The notes: generated by a model not told the origin, from the letters alone. DNA of 64,000 nt from Ianthella basta (GCA_964019415.1 OZ025887.1:4330381-4394380); one strand, 5' to 3'; numbered from the stretch's first letter, positions 1-12,363 are shown. A program made the numbers and translations.

Positions 1-2948
1 GTTCATGGTGAGCTGACCAACATATCCAGGTATGCCATCTGGTAGGGCATCGGATGATGTAGTTTTCAGGTTTTTTGGGTCACAAAACAGGAGATGACGG
101 GTGTAAGACACCCACAGAGAAGCGGGGCTGACAATCAGACCATTGATACAATGCTCTACAATGTAACATTGGGAAGGCTTGTTAGTGGATTGTATTGCAC
201 TCAGTGTCAGCTCATACATGAATATGTATCCCTGTATTGTTCCAATGTAGACATGGGTATCACTGCAAGTGATGCAGGATACAGCAGTATTCTTCATATG
301 TATGCGGTGCACTCGTTGACGGGTGCTAGCACTAAAAATATCCAATTGACCGACAGTTTTGGAAGCCATCCATACATTGTCTCCACATACTGCCATGCAT
401 TGTACTTGATTGTCCTTGATCATATTCTGTCTGAGGATGGCCATGTCGTCAGCCTGGTAGACGGTTATCTCCGCTCCTTTGTCACTGTCACAGCAGAGCC
501 ACAGCTCCACATTAGGAGGGTCAAGGCTATCAGTGAGTGTGGCAGGAGTGGGAGCAGCAACAGGCTGCAGTGAAGGCTTTGAGATATAGCAGCAAGCAGT
601 TTGAATAGAGTAGTCACTGGCAATTGGGTGAACTCCCATTATCAGCTTAACACTGGGCTTGGCCAGCTGTGTAAGTATCTCATCTGTTGTTGGGCGATCA
701 GTAGGTCTGTGCTTCCAGCATCTCTTCATCAGACCAGTCAGGAAATGAAAACCAGTGTGGGCAACTGGAATGTTAACAATGTGAGGCCTTATTCCCTGCT
801 CAGTGTACCTCTTGATCTTTGGTATGTCACTCTTCTTGATACTATAGAAAGGGTCGTGACGTGTAACCATTTGATACAGAACCATGGCAAATGAGAAAAT
901 GTCAGCTTTGAAATCATATGTGGCATAGCTGCGATTTCCTCCTGCAAATGCAACCTCTGGAGCAATGAATCCTGGCGCGCCACATGCACCCTTTACACCA
1001 ATTGGGCCTGAGTGGGTTGCAATACCACAGTTGGCCAATTTGCAATTGACGATGTGGTCCATATCGAGAGACCACAGTAGAACATTAGCTGCCTTCAGGT
1101 TTCGGTAGATGAAAGAGTTACTGTGAAGGAACCTGAGAGCAGACGCTACTTGGGAAGAAAGCTTGAACAGGACCACTCGAGAGATGGCTGCACCATGCTT
1201 AATGAGTGGTCCATCCAATGAGCCAAGCGGGACCTTTTCTGTGATAAGACACGGTTGAGGGAGAATCAACACACCCACCATGCACACAAGGGAGGGGTGT
1301 TGGTTTCTCTGCAGCAATTGTATTTCGTTACGAAGCTGATTCAAAGCAAAAAGATAGTCATGTTTGCTTTGCACTTTGAACAGCTTGACAGCCACGGGTA
1401 TTTTTCTACAATGACCTTGAGTTAATGCAAAAGTACCATGACCATGGGGAAAAATCAACTGGCTATCTTTCTCATATGAAACATCTCCCTCTCCAAGTAA
1501 AAAGCGTTTGTCTATGCCTGCCAACATGAGATCTGGGAAAAGGTCAGCCAGTGCCACCTTATGACCCTTGGGGCAGGTAACATGGTCAGTGCATGCTGCA
1601 ATGTACTGTACCAGGCTCTCCTTGATGAATATATATGGATCTGAGCTGCCTTCAGTGAGACACTGGTAACAAACAGCTCTTTGTTTCAACCCTTGCTCTG
1701 CCGCATGGATGCCAAGAAGGCTGGGGTACCATTCCTCTACAGTGTTTAATACTATGTCCACTAGTTGCCCATACACCTTGCAACCCTCATGTCCTGGGGT
1801 CACAACAATACACACACCGTGCAACTCCACAACACCATCCTCCTTCTTGAGGTCTTCCATTAGTAAGTACAGGTCAGGGTCACAATAGCTACATCCTGAT
1901 TTCCAGTACTTGAAGACTGCATCGCCAACCTTCATTGCAGGCACAGAGGCTGACGCTGCTACTTTTGGCTTAGCCTCCTCCCCTTGCTGCTGTGCATCTT
2001 CTGAAATTGGCCCATCATCATTGGGCTCAGTGCGCAACAGTGACTGCACAGCATCTGTATGCCGGGAGCTAGCATGCACCAACATGCCCGGTGGTTTCCC
2101 CTTTGCCTTGTTGCCTGAAGCCCCTGACCAAGTATGCCGCAGTGAGTGTGATGTGTACAAGTCGGGATGAGACTCACTCACCTCATTCGCTACCTTACCA
2201 TGGGAAGCCTCAATGAGGTCTCGTAAGCACTGGACAGTGTGCATTACTCTGGCAAGGAGTCGGCTCCAGAAGCCAGGAGGAGTGGGAACAGGGAAAAGAA
2301 CTTGCCTCTCGTGACACACCTGGTCACAGGGTCTGTCAGTGCCATCAGGTCGTACATCAGGCAGCATGGATGGGATTAGGATGTGATTCATAGATAGGTC
2401 AAGGGGAAGGGCAACTTCAAAGCAGTCCAAAAGGACTAAGTACTGATCAAGACACTCAATAGGAAATTGCATGTCACAGTACACGAGAGAAAGATGGAAC
2501 CGATTAATGATACCATTCTTGATGAATCGGTTTCTTTCATTCACTGTGACCATGAGAGACATCATCTTACACAGCCAGCAAGGATCTACAAAGTAGAGGT
2601 CATCCAGGTTGTTTTTCCTCTCATCATAGTGCAGTAGAGAGCCCACTTCATGGAGGAACAGAGTTGCAGCCTTCACCTCCTCTTTGGAGCTGATGTCAGA
2701 CAGGCTCAGAGCACTGATTAGCTGTCTGAACTCAGAAGCACGCATTATGGGAGAGCGCTTACACTGCTGGCTGTCCTTCCGAATGCGGGCAAGTCTCAAC
2801 TCCAGGTCACGGTAGCTTGCAGGGATTTGTCGACCCATCACCTTCTCACCCTTGATGGTGTAAGACTCTGCTTCTTCATAGATTATCCTCTTGAGATGAT
2901 CCAAATTCTGTAACCTCCCATGAAGAGCTACACGAGCAGTATGCATGC
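1..2948 (-). CDS. Copy 1 exon 5: COR, pseudokinase, WD40-like (partial)
   Basis: Entered in phase 1 after TTTTTTGCAG; open without a stop to position 1. The offset to copy 2 is 13573 at both ends, so no net frameshift exists. The translated motifs FIYRNLKAANV, LANCG and KIPVAVK show the same loss of catalytic aspartates as in the other copies. About 315 residues of the C-terminus lie outside the window. Confidence 0.88.
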
Positions 2949-5900
2949 CTGCAAAAAAGAAGAAATTCATCATTTGAGGTACAGTATGCACACTGTATAT
3001 ACACAACCACAACCACATGTTTAAGCTCAAATACCTTGCAATTTCTTCTGATACAATTTGATTAGCTGGTCGACTTGCTGCAGAAGTTGGTCCACTTTGC
3101 CACCGTCTGCCTGGTCCTCCTGTGAGACCTTGTCATAGAAGGTAGCGACAATGATCACCTTGGAGTTGGGAGCTCTGAGGACAATGTTGTCCAGCCATGG
3201 TTTCAGCTCACGAACCCCTTCCTCTCCATGGGTGATGTTCCAGACTAGGAGATACAATGAACGCTCCGTCAGGAAACACTGGTGTGTGGCATAATACTGT
3301 TCCTGTCCTCCAAAATCCCAAACACTGAAAGTGAAGGTTTGCTTCAAAAATTTTGGTCTATACTGCCACTCACTAACATCAATTCCAACCGTTGACCTGT
3401 AGTTACCTTCCTTCACATTCTTCCGCTGGAGTCGAGCCACCAAAGTGGTCTTACCTGTTGCTTGTTTACCACAGAGAATGAGCTTCATGCGGTAATACTC
3501 TTGTGTATTCCTGAACTTCTGATTCAGGTATGTTATACAGTGCTCTGTATCGATTCGAATATCCTTGGGCGGATTATTTATATCATCAAGACCTTCCAGA
3601 TTAAGGGTTGTGAGGTTCTGAAGTCGGCCCATTTCCACAGGTAGCTTCAGAATATCTGCATTGTGACCAAGCGCCAAAGTTGTCAGAGTGGTGAAGGAGC
3701 AAATACACTTGGGCACCTGTCGAAACTTGTTGTGGTTAATGCAGAGGCACTTTAGATTGGGAGCTTCACAGTACTCGGGCAGGGACTGCAGCTCATTGTG
3801 AGACAGGTCCAGTACCTCAAGTGAGGTAGCCCAATAATAAACCTCAGGGATTTCCTGAAGTTTGTTGTGGGAAATATTCAAGTCTACAATGCAGGGAAGC
3901 TCAAGAAGGCAGCGAGGAATCTCTCTCAGCAAATTGGACTGGAGATTAATCTTAGTTACACATTTCAAGTAGCTACCAATCTGTGGGGGCAACGTCTTGA
4001 AGCCATTCCTAGCCAGCTGAAGCTTCCTCACCCAGTGAATACGCTTCAGCCAGGAAACCTCCAGCTCAATTAGCTGAAGGTCATGCCACAAAACTGTACC
4101 CTCAGCCCTGTTGGTGTCAGTTCTTAGCAGCAACTCTTCACGGACTGCCACCCGCCTTTCTCTACGAGCAACTGCAATAGGAACAGCAGTGGCAACTTGC
4201 TTCTCCTGAATGGCTGACTGGATTTCACGCAAGTCAGGATCACGAGTCAGAGGGTTGCTATTGTTGGGAACACTGGTTCCATACAAAATAGCCACCAAAT
4301 TCACGTCATCATCGTATGCTGCTTGCACTAGTAGAAGCATTGCACGCACGACATGAGACTTCATCTCTGTAGCATAGGTGAGTGCAGCTTTGATGTCCAG
4401 AGACTCTCGACCCTTAATGATGATCTTACCCACATTTACAGCACTATTATTCTCAACAGCTACCATGAGAGCCTTTTGTAGGCAAGTGCTGTCAAGTGAT
4501 TCTTTGGGAACTGCAAGCAACTGATCAAACCTTGCAGAGTTGCTCTCCACAGCTCTGATGATGGCTGCAAAGTGGATGGAAGGAAGTCAAAATCAAACAT
4601 GGTTGCAACACACAGAAATTAATCCAAAAAGCAGACTAAAGCACACTATAACATAGCATACAAATCACATTCTACCTACGTACGTACGTACGTATATATC
4701 TAACAGACGTCACTGACAAAAGACTACTCCCATGTTAATGTAATAGCAGGCCTCAGTGAAACTATAGCTGAATGAAGGCAGCAAAGAACAATTGAAGGCC
4801 AGGGATGAGCTTCTTTCAACGTACAGTGGAATCCCGCCTTGCGGACACCCCTGAAAAGCGGACACCTCAATTATGCGGACACTTTCTAAAGTCCCAACGA
4901 TTGGCCCTATTCTACCTGTATAAGCGTCCCCTTGAAATGCGGACACTCCGTTATGCCGTATTACGGACAACGCCCTGTGCACCGCCCTATACAACTCTGT
5001 ATAAAACTCACCCAATAATCCAGACATTTCGATCAGCGGACAGAAAATGGCCGCTCCCTGATTTGCACTGCTACCTCTGACAAGTGACAGGGACAGCACA
5101 GAAGTTGACGAGTGCCGCAAATTGTCTAAACTAAGGGTTCTGAAAGTGTCTTTAACATGGGAAAGTTCAGTGCGAACAGCTACCCTTCTGAATCGTCTTC
5201 AGAAATGGTGCGTGAGTCGAGTACTCAAGCGAACCACCTCTACCTTTGCAAATTCGTCTTATTTTGATACTTTTCATGCATACTAGATGGTGATTTTAAC
5301 GTATGGGCATATAAGCCGTACCTCTGAAATGCGGACACCCCTATAATCAGGACACTTCTCTTGTTCTGAAGGGTGTCCGCATTTTAGGGGTTCCACTGTA
5401 CTGAAGATAGCAATGCACCCACCAGCCTGGAGTACATATAACAGAAGGCACCATAGGTCACAGTACTGTTACCCCATTTTGCCTTTCATATCATTCTCCT
5501 TCTCCCCACTAATTTCCATGTGCTCCTAGCACATGATACAGGACACTTAAGGACCTACGTCATGTACAAGCACTTGCATATGATAGTGAAGGGCGAAGGT
5601 CTGAGCTCTGCGTAGCAATCCAATTGGTACAGTGTCGTAGTGAGTTCGGAGTGTGTTCTCCCATGCATTAACATACCCCAATGCCTCCATTTTGTTGGGT
5701 TCAGTACTTACACAAGTTACCTACATTCATCTACAGAATTGCTAAGGTACGTATAATGTAGATTACTGAGCGACAGAATTTAGACTTCTTTCAGCTGACT
5801 GCGGACCATTCAAAAGGCTCCACATGGACGTCCATGCAGGTTCCATGGGTAAATATCAAGAAAGTGATTCAAACTATGCATACGTATGTATCTCCCTTAC

Positions 5901-8900
5901 AACAAATGCATATGGTGTGCATCAGATTGGAGGCTCACCATATGATTTGAGGATCTTCTCTACTTCGGTCTTTGCAGCGAGCTGGGCTGTTTCAAGGGGT
6001 GTCTTCTGATGCTCATCCTTGGCAGTCAGGTCAGCTCCATGTTCTAGCAGGAGTCTGGCGCTTTCTGAGTGACCTCCAGAAGCAGCCAGGTGTAGAGGTG
6101 TGTACCTGCTGCTTGCCTCAGCATTGACTGGACCGTGTTCCTTTAGAAGGAGCTCAAGGACTTCTGTTTGTCCTTCACTTGCAGCCTCATGGAGTGGTGT
6201 GTAGCCGAAGACACCCAGCTTCTCATTCAGTTTGGTTTTGATGTCCACTTTGTTTGCTCTCATTGCGCTTAGTAGCTCTTTCACCTTCTCAACGTGGCCT
6301 TCATTGCAGTACCCATGCAGCCGTTGGTCAGCCACTGCCCTACGCAACCCAGGTGAGTCATGTGAACCATTGTCACCTGGAAAAGGGAGTTCCTGGGCCT
6401 CAGCATCATTGCTGCTGGAACTACTACTGAGACCTACCCTCATGGGAGAAGAACGAATAGATTCTACAGCATTGCAAAATGCCATATGTTTGTGTTGTCG
6501 AGCAACTTCTAAAAGAATACTAATTGGGAACTCCTCATTATCAAGTACAGCTTGAATGTGAGGGAGATCTGGATCATTGGTAACTGGAACATCGGTAGTT
6601 TCCTTCCCAAAGAGTGCTAGCACTTGCTGGGAGTCATCTGTGTAAGCTGCTTGTAGCATTCGCAGAACTGTGTATGCACCATACGCCTGAATCTCTTTTG
6701 CGCGAGCGAGACTTTTATCGATGTCGGGCAGTTTGTGGGTACCTTTGGCTAGCTGTGCTACATTCAGAGCACTGTTTTTCTCAACTGCCAAGTCTAAAGC
6801 CTGCTGAAGGTGTTCAACTTCAAACAAATCATTTGGAAACTCACACACAACATTCAACATTTCAGTAGAGCCCTTCTGTATGGTTTTGAGAGTAGCTAAA
6901 GGGAGAGGAATTACAGCATACATTAAAGCTACACAAGCATAGATATGAATATCTGCAGTACAAAGTCAAATCTATCTAATGCAGGCACACAACAACAAAC
7001 AAATATACTGTATGCTGCATCTCTCATGCAGATAGGCAACTGTAATACACAATAGAATGAAGGTTTAAAAATCACGCACTTATAGAGCAGCGTATACATG
7101 GCATACATTATAGCAGTTGAGGGCACACACACCAATATACATGTATCTGCATATGTACTGAGGGCTCATGGCAGTCTGTAACAGTATTATGGGCTGAAGC
7201 TATGTACGCAGAATACATACTGTGTACACAGGTTCCTGAGCCCCTCGTCTGGCAACTACCTGGTGCAAGCAGAGACTCGACAAAAAGGCATCAATCCATC
7301 TATCGAATCCCGTGCAATACACCCCACATGTGAGTCATCTCGTAGTGAACCTGACTTTGTTCGACTCATTTGCACAACACCAGTAGCCGTCGGCAGGTGG
7401 TAGTCTCACACGCCAGCCCCTATTATTGCGCAATCGCGTGTAGAATAGGGTCTGGTCAGATTTGACATGTTCTTGGGATCTCTACTGGAATTTGAGTAGA
7501 CCAATCAGATTGCAGGAAAGGTGTTTGTGGTTATTGAACTCCTTTGATCTTGGACAAGGGAGCATGCTGCTCTTCAGAAAGAAGGTTTTCCACCTCTTCA
7601 GGGAGTTGTGTACTCCGGATTCTGGGTTTTGGTGTGCTGGAGTGAGTCCATAAAGAGCGGCGAAACGGAAATAGGTACTTTAGCCCAGTGACAAAGCTGC
7701 GCGTCGGCTAGAGAGTTACAGTGTAGTGGGACGCGGCTCCAACGAGTTACAACTTCGACTATTCACTCGTTGAGGACGCGTTCCAGTATATTGTGACCCT
7801 CTGGCAGACGAGCAGCTCTCTCAATTATGTGTACCGTCCAGTTTCACTCCTCCAACGGCCGCGCACGACAACTGACAACTTTGTGTACTGGCGAAATCGA
7901 CAGCAATATCACCGAACGCTTTTTCCCTACAACACTGAGTAGTTCACAGCGTTCACCATGGCTGCTTCTGGTCCTGCTGGCCGTATAATCCAAAGCTCTA
8001 ATCTGGCTTTGATGACGTCACACATTCCACACATTCCATGGTGACCCAGGAACCGGTCAAGTCTGACCAGACCCTATTTCTCCGCGATTGCACAATAAGG
8101 GAAATAGGGGCTGGCGCGAGAGACTAGGCAGGTGGTTGCATGGTGACGCAGGGTATGATTGTAATCACATTAGGCCTTCAGACAAGAATAGCAATAAAAC
8201 AACAGCACGTTTGAGAAATGAAGATTCAATTGTACAGACAATTGGAGTGCTAATTAAATGGCCAATGGAGTCTTCGGTGATGCCAATTACAGTGGTCCCG
8301 CACTGTGAAATTTAAAAGCATGTTTCGGACGAAGTTTACTTACCTTCCTATATGACCTTGACAATAAATTCATGTGGGAAGTGCAGAAGCAAAATGACAG
8401 ATGAGCAGCATACTGTTGCTTAGTCAGTGTGAGAGTGAGTGTCAGTCACAAGTGAATTTCTCCTGAACAGTAAGTGAAATTGCAGTGAAACTTTCAGGCA
8501 GGTATTCTACTTTAAGATGCCACGGCTTGGCACTGAAAACAAATTTTGTTTCAACGCTCTATTGACAGGAGGCCTTCAATTATCACCTCCAAATTCAGAG
8601 GATACTGCACAAGTTGTATGCAGGCATCGTACTAGACCCTTTCCCAACGCAATACTAACCTATAATCAGTTACTTATAGAATCTCACCTGCTGAGTGGAG
8701 ACATTTCAGAACATGGTCACCACTGGCCACATGCAGTGCAGTGGCTCCTTCGTCATTCTTCAGAAAGCAGTCAGCTCCCTTGTCCAAGAGTTCTTGGACA
8801 CAGTCTGCATGTCCACAGGCAGCTGCAATGTGAAGGCAAGTGTCACCACTGTCCTGGTTCTGCTGGTTCAGATTAAAAGGGAGGTTAAGTTTCTCAGCCA

Positions 8901-11272
8901 GCCTTAAAGCTTGCAGAAGCTGCTCTTTGTTGCCATTGCGACAACATTCTTCCATTGGACGGTACAGCCTATGCATCTAGAAGATACAAGGGTGTTAAGG
9001 ATGGTTAAAATGTTCAGCAATGGTCTAGTCATGGAGAGAAACACAAGTGTACTAGGATTCCAAATATCGATTGAGTTTAGCAATACCTTTAAGCAGTAGA
9101 GGTGCTGCCATGCTCAGGAGTATATGTACACTCAGCATACATGAAAGGACATGTTGAATTTCCAACTAAAAATATTCACATACCATAACCTCACTCTCTA
9201 TGTGGGGATGGTATGGGAAGAAGTGCCTCCCCGTATAGAAACATGTAAGTAACAAAACCACAGGATGACTGCTAAACATCACCAAGCTATGTCTAGGATG
9301 TTGAGAATCGGCAAGCAAGCACTCCACAACTGCGAATGGCGATGCCCTATCCTATACACATCACAAGAGATGATTACAAGGGATAGTTTACATACCTAAG
9401 GCTATTCTTTTCCAGTCACCAAACCACAACTCACTAATGGAAACAATAATGTGCTCAGCTCAGGTACCAACTGCATGCTTCCATGGTACTATATGTGCTT
9501 TTGCATAGGGTCAGGGGTACCATTAGCAACTTGTCCCCTTAGTGGTCCTTGCCCTCTACAGCTTGCTAGTATTTCAATAGCAACCAGCAGTTACATTTTT
9601 ACTGCTATGAGCATGATACCACGTATGCTATCATTTTGGTGGGGTTAATTTTTGTGGTTTAGCAGATCAGCAACCAACCGCAAAATTCCATCCTGAGAAA
9701 ACTTACACAAGGCTTTAGCTACTGTATTCTGCCTGAGACTCGCCAACCACAAATGTTACGTAAAGCAAATACGACATGCATGTACTGTGTGTCCAATTGG
9801 TGGCAGTGTTAGTGGTATACTGTATATACCAGCTATGCATATCTACAGTACATCTCATCAAAATGACATGAAACACTGTTGGGAGCCTATAACCAACACT
9901 GGGATATTGCAAATGAAAGCAGACCCTCGGGAGGGTCCAAACCCACAGCAGGGGATACTAAACAGGTCATGTGTACTGTGACTGCTATTGCTGTAAAGTT
10001 TCCTGTGTAGCAACCCCAATGATGGCTTATTATACATAGCCAAAACCCCATCCTTTGGATAGGTTCCAGACTGTCATCCATAATTAGTCAATGGAATTGT
10101 CTATTTCAATTGCATATTTCTGCATGACCCCCTAAATTTTCTTGAGCACAGAATTTTGATTCATTTCATCTGAAGGAAGCCAGTGGCAACGATGCCAACT
10201 ACATACTGCCATGGTGAAGTCTAACATGTTTGCAGTTGATTAGTAGAAAACTGATGGAAGAGGTTGCAAAGAACCAATAAAATGACCTTTGTTTGTCATT
10301 AAATATGAAGACAAAGTATGTAAACACACAGATTTGTTTCTGGTATATTGAAGTTTACAACAAACCTATGTCTTTATTCTACAATTGTCAGACAAAAGAA
10401 CAACAATAGGAACTTACATCAGATGCCTCCGGCAGCATCAAGCTGAGGCAGAAATAGATGCTGAAAACATCAGGTCTGGCTTCAAGGTCATGCAAGCATT
10501 GCAAGATGAGAGGCTTTAACACATGGTTGTCTGAGAGCAGGGCTAGATCGGAAGCACGACGGTCCTTCTCTGGTTGTACACCGATGCCCTGTAAGCCAGA
10601 GGAGGGTAAGGGTGGTGTCTGAGTTGCAATCTGCAGCATCAGCACACCGAGGGAGAAAACATCTCCTTTGTGATTGAATTGCACCTGATGTGCAAGAGAC
10701 TCGGGAGGCATGTACACCACACATCCAGGGATGCTAGATAAGAATTCTTTGTTGGCAGGTCTGAACCTAGCTAGACCAAAGTCACTGATCTTGACAGTAT
10801 TTCCGTCCTTGTTCAGTAACACATTTTTGGCATTCAGGTCACGATGCAATATCTGGGGATTGTGCTGGTGAAGAAACTGTAGCCCGTTTGCCAGTTTGAG
10901 ACAAATTTCCAATTGCTTTGCTACAGGTAGGCCTTGATCAGTGTCCAGAAACGTTTCTAGCGTCTGATCCATCAGTTCCATAATCAACAAAACTTCTTCC
11001 CCTTCGCTGCGCCACTCAATACACTCCACAACGTGCTGGTGCTTGGCGGCATGGAGAACTTCGTACTCGCGCCTAAACTGTATGACAATAGGGTTGAGCT
11101 GCGGATCTCTATCACTTGTCCGCAGCAAATTATTGTGAATCTTCTTGACTGCCACCGGCCTAGATCCAAGCTTTCCTTGGTAGACTACGCCATAGGCTCC
11201 CCTACCAAGCTCCTTCTCTTTTCTTAAAGAGGCTCGAGAATCTGTAGGTTTGACAAACGGTGAATTTCCCAT
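1..11272 (-). CDS. Dual-kinase ankyrin-LRR-ROCO protein, array copy 1 (3' end cut by window)
   Basis: Five coding exons join in phase: 10418-11272, 8688-8976, 5939-6895, 3035-4564 and 1-2948. The last stays open to the window edge with no stop. The start is the MGN methionine at 11272, with an in-frame TGA a few codons upstream. The front kinase has an intact glycine loop, VAVKK lysine, HRDLN and DFG. The later kinase fold has YRN and NCG in place of HRD and DFG, as in the other copies. This copy differs from copies 2 and 3 at more positions than they differ from each other. The role is presumably GTP-regulated signalling or scaffolding as in LRRK/ROCO proteins; substrates are unknown. One transcript spanning all five exons is inferred from splice phases, not proven. 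Confidence 0.8.
3035..4564 (-). CDS. Copy 1 exon 4: helical module B, LRRs and ROC GTPase
   Basis: 1530 nt, phase 1 on both sides. Module B has the core LQKALMVAVENNSAVNV and is homologous to module A. Six or seven leucine-rich repeats follow (for example LEVLDLSHNELQSLP), then a ROC domain with GKQATGKTTL, TVGIDV, WDFGGQEQYY and ATFYDK. The acceptor used here is TTGCAG|CC; a second AG nine bases further in would keep frame. Confidence 0.88.
4565..5938 (-). other. Copy 1 intron 3 with pogo/Tigger-like MITE
   Basis: About 1.4 kb. A (TACG)n-like palindromic run sits near 4675-4695 and a 575-bp MITE at 4824-5398. No coding sequence is seen. Confidence 0.75.
4824..5398. mobile_element. pogo/Tigger-like MITE, unit 1
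   Basis: 575 bp bounded by TA on both sides. The ends are inverted: CAGTGGAATCCCGCC on the left and, reversed, CAGTGGAACCCCTAA on the right, with further GCGGACACC motifs inside each end. TA duplication and CAGTGGAA termini are typical of Tc1/mariner-pogo (Tigger) elements. No transposase is present, so it is non-autonomous. Confidence 0.75.
5939..6895 (-). CDS. Copy 1 exon 3: helical module A plus ankyrin repeats
   Basis: 957 nt, phase 1 on both sides (acceptor CCCTTTAG, donor G|GTGAGC). The first half is an unrecognised helical module with the core LQQALDLAVEKNSALNV. The second half has three to four ankyrin repeats (GYTPLHEAASEGQTEV, YTPLHLAASGGHSES). A serine-rich linker separates them. 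An open reading frame continues past the donor to a TGA, so a shorter product from unspliced RNA is conceivable. Confidence 0.85.
6896..8687 (-). other. Copy 1 intron 2 with MULE-like MITE
   Basis: About 1.8 kb. It contains the 726-bp terminal-inverted-repeat element at 7401-8126. Nothing else is recognised. Confidence 0.75.
7401..8126. mobile_element. MULE-like MITE, unit 1
   Basis: 726 bp with inverted ends of about 65-70 bp beginning TAGTCTC and ending GAGACTA, flanked by a perfect 9-bp duplication GGCAGGTGG (7392-7400 and 8127-8135). Long terminal repeats of this kind with a 9-bp duplication fit Mutator-like elements. No transposase is visible. Its inner ends share a GGGTCTGGTCAGA motif. 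Confidence 0.8.
8688..8976 (-). CDS. Copy 1 exon 2: ankyrin repeats
   Basis: 289 nt, entered in phase 0 after a TTCTAG acceptor and left in phase 1 at CAG|GTGAGA. It encodes about two ankyrin repeats with the hallmark TCLHIAAACGHADCV and TALHVASGDH segments, preceded by a helix pair (MEECCRNGNKEQLLQAL). It links the front kinase to the first helical module. Confidence 0.85.
8977..10417 (-). other. Copy 1 intron 1
   Basis: About 1.4 kb between the kinase and first ankyrin exons. I see no coding potential. It lacks a segment of about 180 bp near 10290 that is present in the equivalent introns of copies 2 and 3. Confidence 0.75.
10418..11272 (-). CDS. Copy 1 exon 1: N-terminal TKL-like protein kinase
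   Basis: 285 codons from the MGN start to a GTAAGT donor just below 10418, phase 0. The kinase core is complete: GRGAYG loop, VAVKK, a MELMD hinge, HRDLNAKNVLL, DFGLA, PPE, GDVFSLG helix F and the EARPDV arginine. The HRDLNAKN form resembles tyrosine-kinase-like kinases (TKL group). It has a six-base insertion relative to copies 2 and 3 in the loop after helix F. Confidence 0.9.
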
Positions 11273-12357
11273 TGTTTCAGGTCATCATCGTCGATCTCCT
11301 TCGGAATATCAAGATGTTTACCAAAGTAAGAGCAGGGCGCTTATGAAGCGCAGGAGGGCGCATCTTAAGAAACACTCCCAAGCGCTCGCTACGTATATGT
11401 GTAACCACAGGGGGTCTATGGTGTAACGGCGCCATTCGATCTATATCGACACACACTGCAGCTGCTAGATCAAAATCTATGCCTGTATAATAAGCGTAGT
11501 ACAGGACGTGCACTCATATAAGTTGTTGCCAAGGGTGTTGCAAGTGTCATCTTCTTCATCACTTGTGTCATGTGAATCAAAAGAGTCATCATCAGTTGAG
11601 GTGTTCCTGAGTGGCAGAGGAGAGAGGAACACAGCAGAATATAACACATGGGCTCAATCTTCAAGGCCACCCTGAAGAACGTCGGTTGACTCACACCTTA
11701 TTACCAGTTACTCTGCAATATGGCAACACTGCACTTAGAAAATGGCCTTCAATTTTACTCCCTTTGAAAGAGGTGGCACATAGAATAGAACGTCTGTTTC
11801 ATGTTAGTGTGACTGTTTCTCCAACAACTTCTCAAATATTGCCATACACAAGACACAGCAGTCACAGACTATTGATTCCAATAGCCTCCATCTTACCAAA
11901 GGGGGCATGGTTTATCATCAGATTGCGATCTGCAAAACACATCCTGTGAAAATGTCCTGTTTAATGGTTAAAATGTCAATTTCAAGATTATTGCTGAATT
12001 TTCACCTGTGGATTTCCCAATTTTAATAGTAATGGTATTGTATCACACACAAGCACAACAGAGTGTACCATCCAGTCTATTCTGTTCATAGGAGAGCAAC
12101 TCCCAGCACTGAGACCACACCCACCACCCTCTCCGTACCCGGATCTCGATTCCCCCTCCTCATCCTCCTCCAGTTCCTGGTACCTCAAACTGGCCAGATT
12201 GTCCAACTGAGGCTAATAAGGGCAAAAACACACCATATGTGGCCCATACAGTAAGTGTGGTTAGGCTTCGTACCACTAGCTCCCCACTATCCTCACATTC
12301 ATGCTGTGACTGTCATGGGTGCATCTGTACTTTAGCTTCTAAGAAGGTCGTGGAAGC
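11273..12357 (-). other. Promoter-side spacer upstream of copy 1
   Basis: About 1.1 kb between the copy 1 start codon and the copy 2 poly(A) signal. It should contain the copy 1 promoter and 5' UTR; no convincing TATA box is seen. Two short minus-strand frames recur in all three units: one rich in Asp/Ser around 11540-11620 (STDDDSFDS) and one at 11988-12206 (YQELEEDEEGESRSG). The acidic frame ends differently in each unit, so I do not call either as a gene. Confidence 0.5.
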
Positions 12358-12363
12358 TTTATT
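12358..12363 (-). terminator. Probable poly(A) signal of copy 2
   Basis: AATAAA on the minus strand, about 270 bp downstream of the copy 2 stop codon at 12635. It is conserved at the same distance in copy 3. No stronger candidate lies between stop and signal. Confidence 0.5.

Noticed and set aside
789-989. Short minus-strand frame in copy 1, and the matching frames at 14362-14562 and 28976-29176
   Set aside because: These lie in the wrong frame across the pseudokinase coding sequence. They recur only because the host exon is repeated.
4675-4695. TACGTACGTACG palindrome as a regulatory site
   Set aside because: It is a simple tetranucleotide repeat of variable length between units and lies deep in an intron.
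7401-8126. MULE-like MITE as a small gene, because of plus-strand open frames inside
   Set aside because: The frames are short, differ between the two copies and have no recognisable domain.
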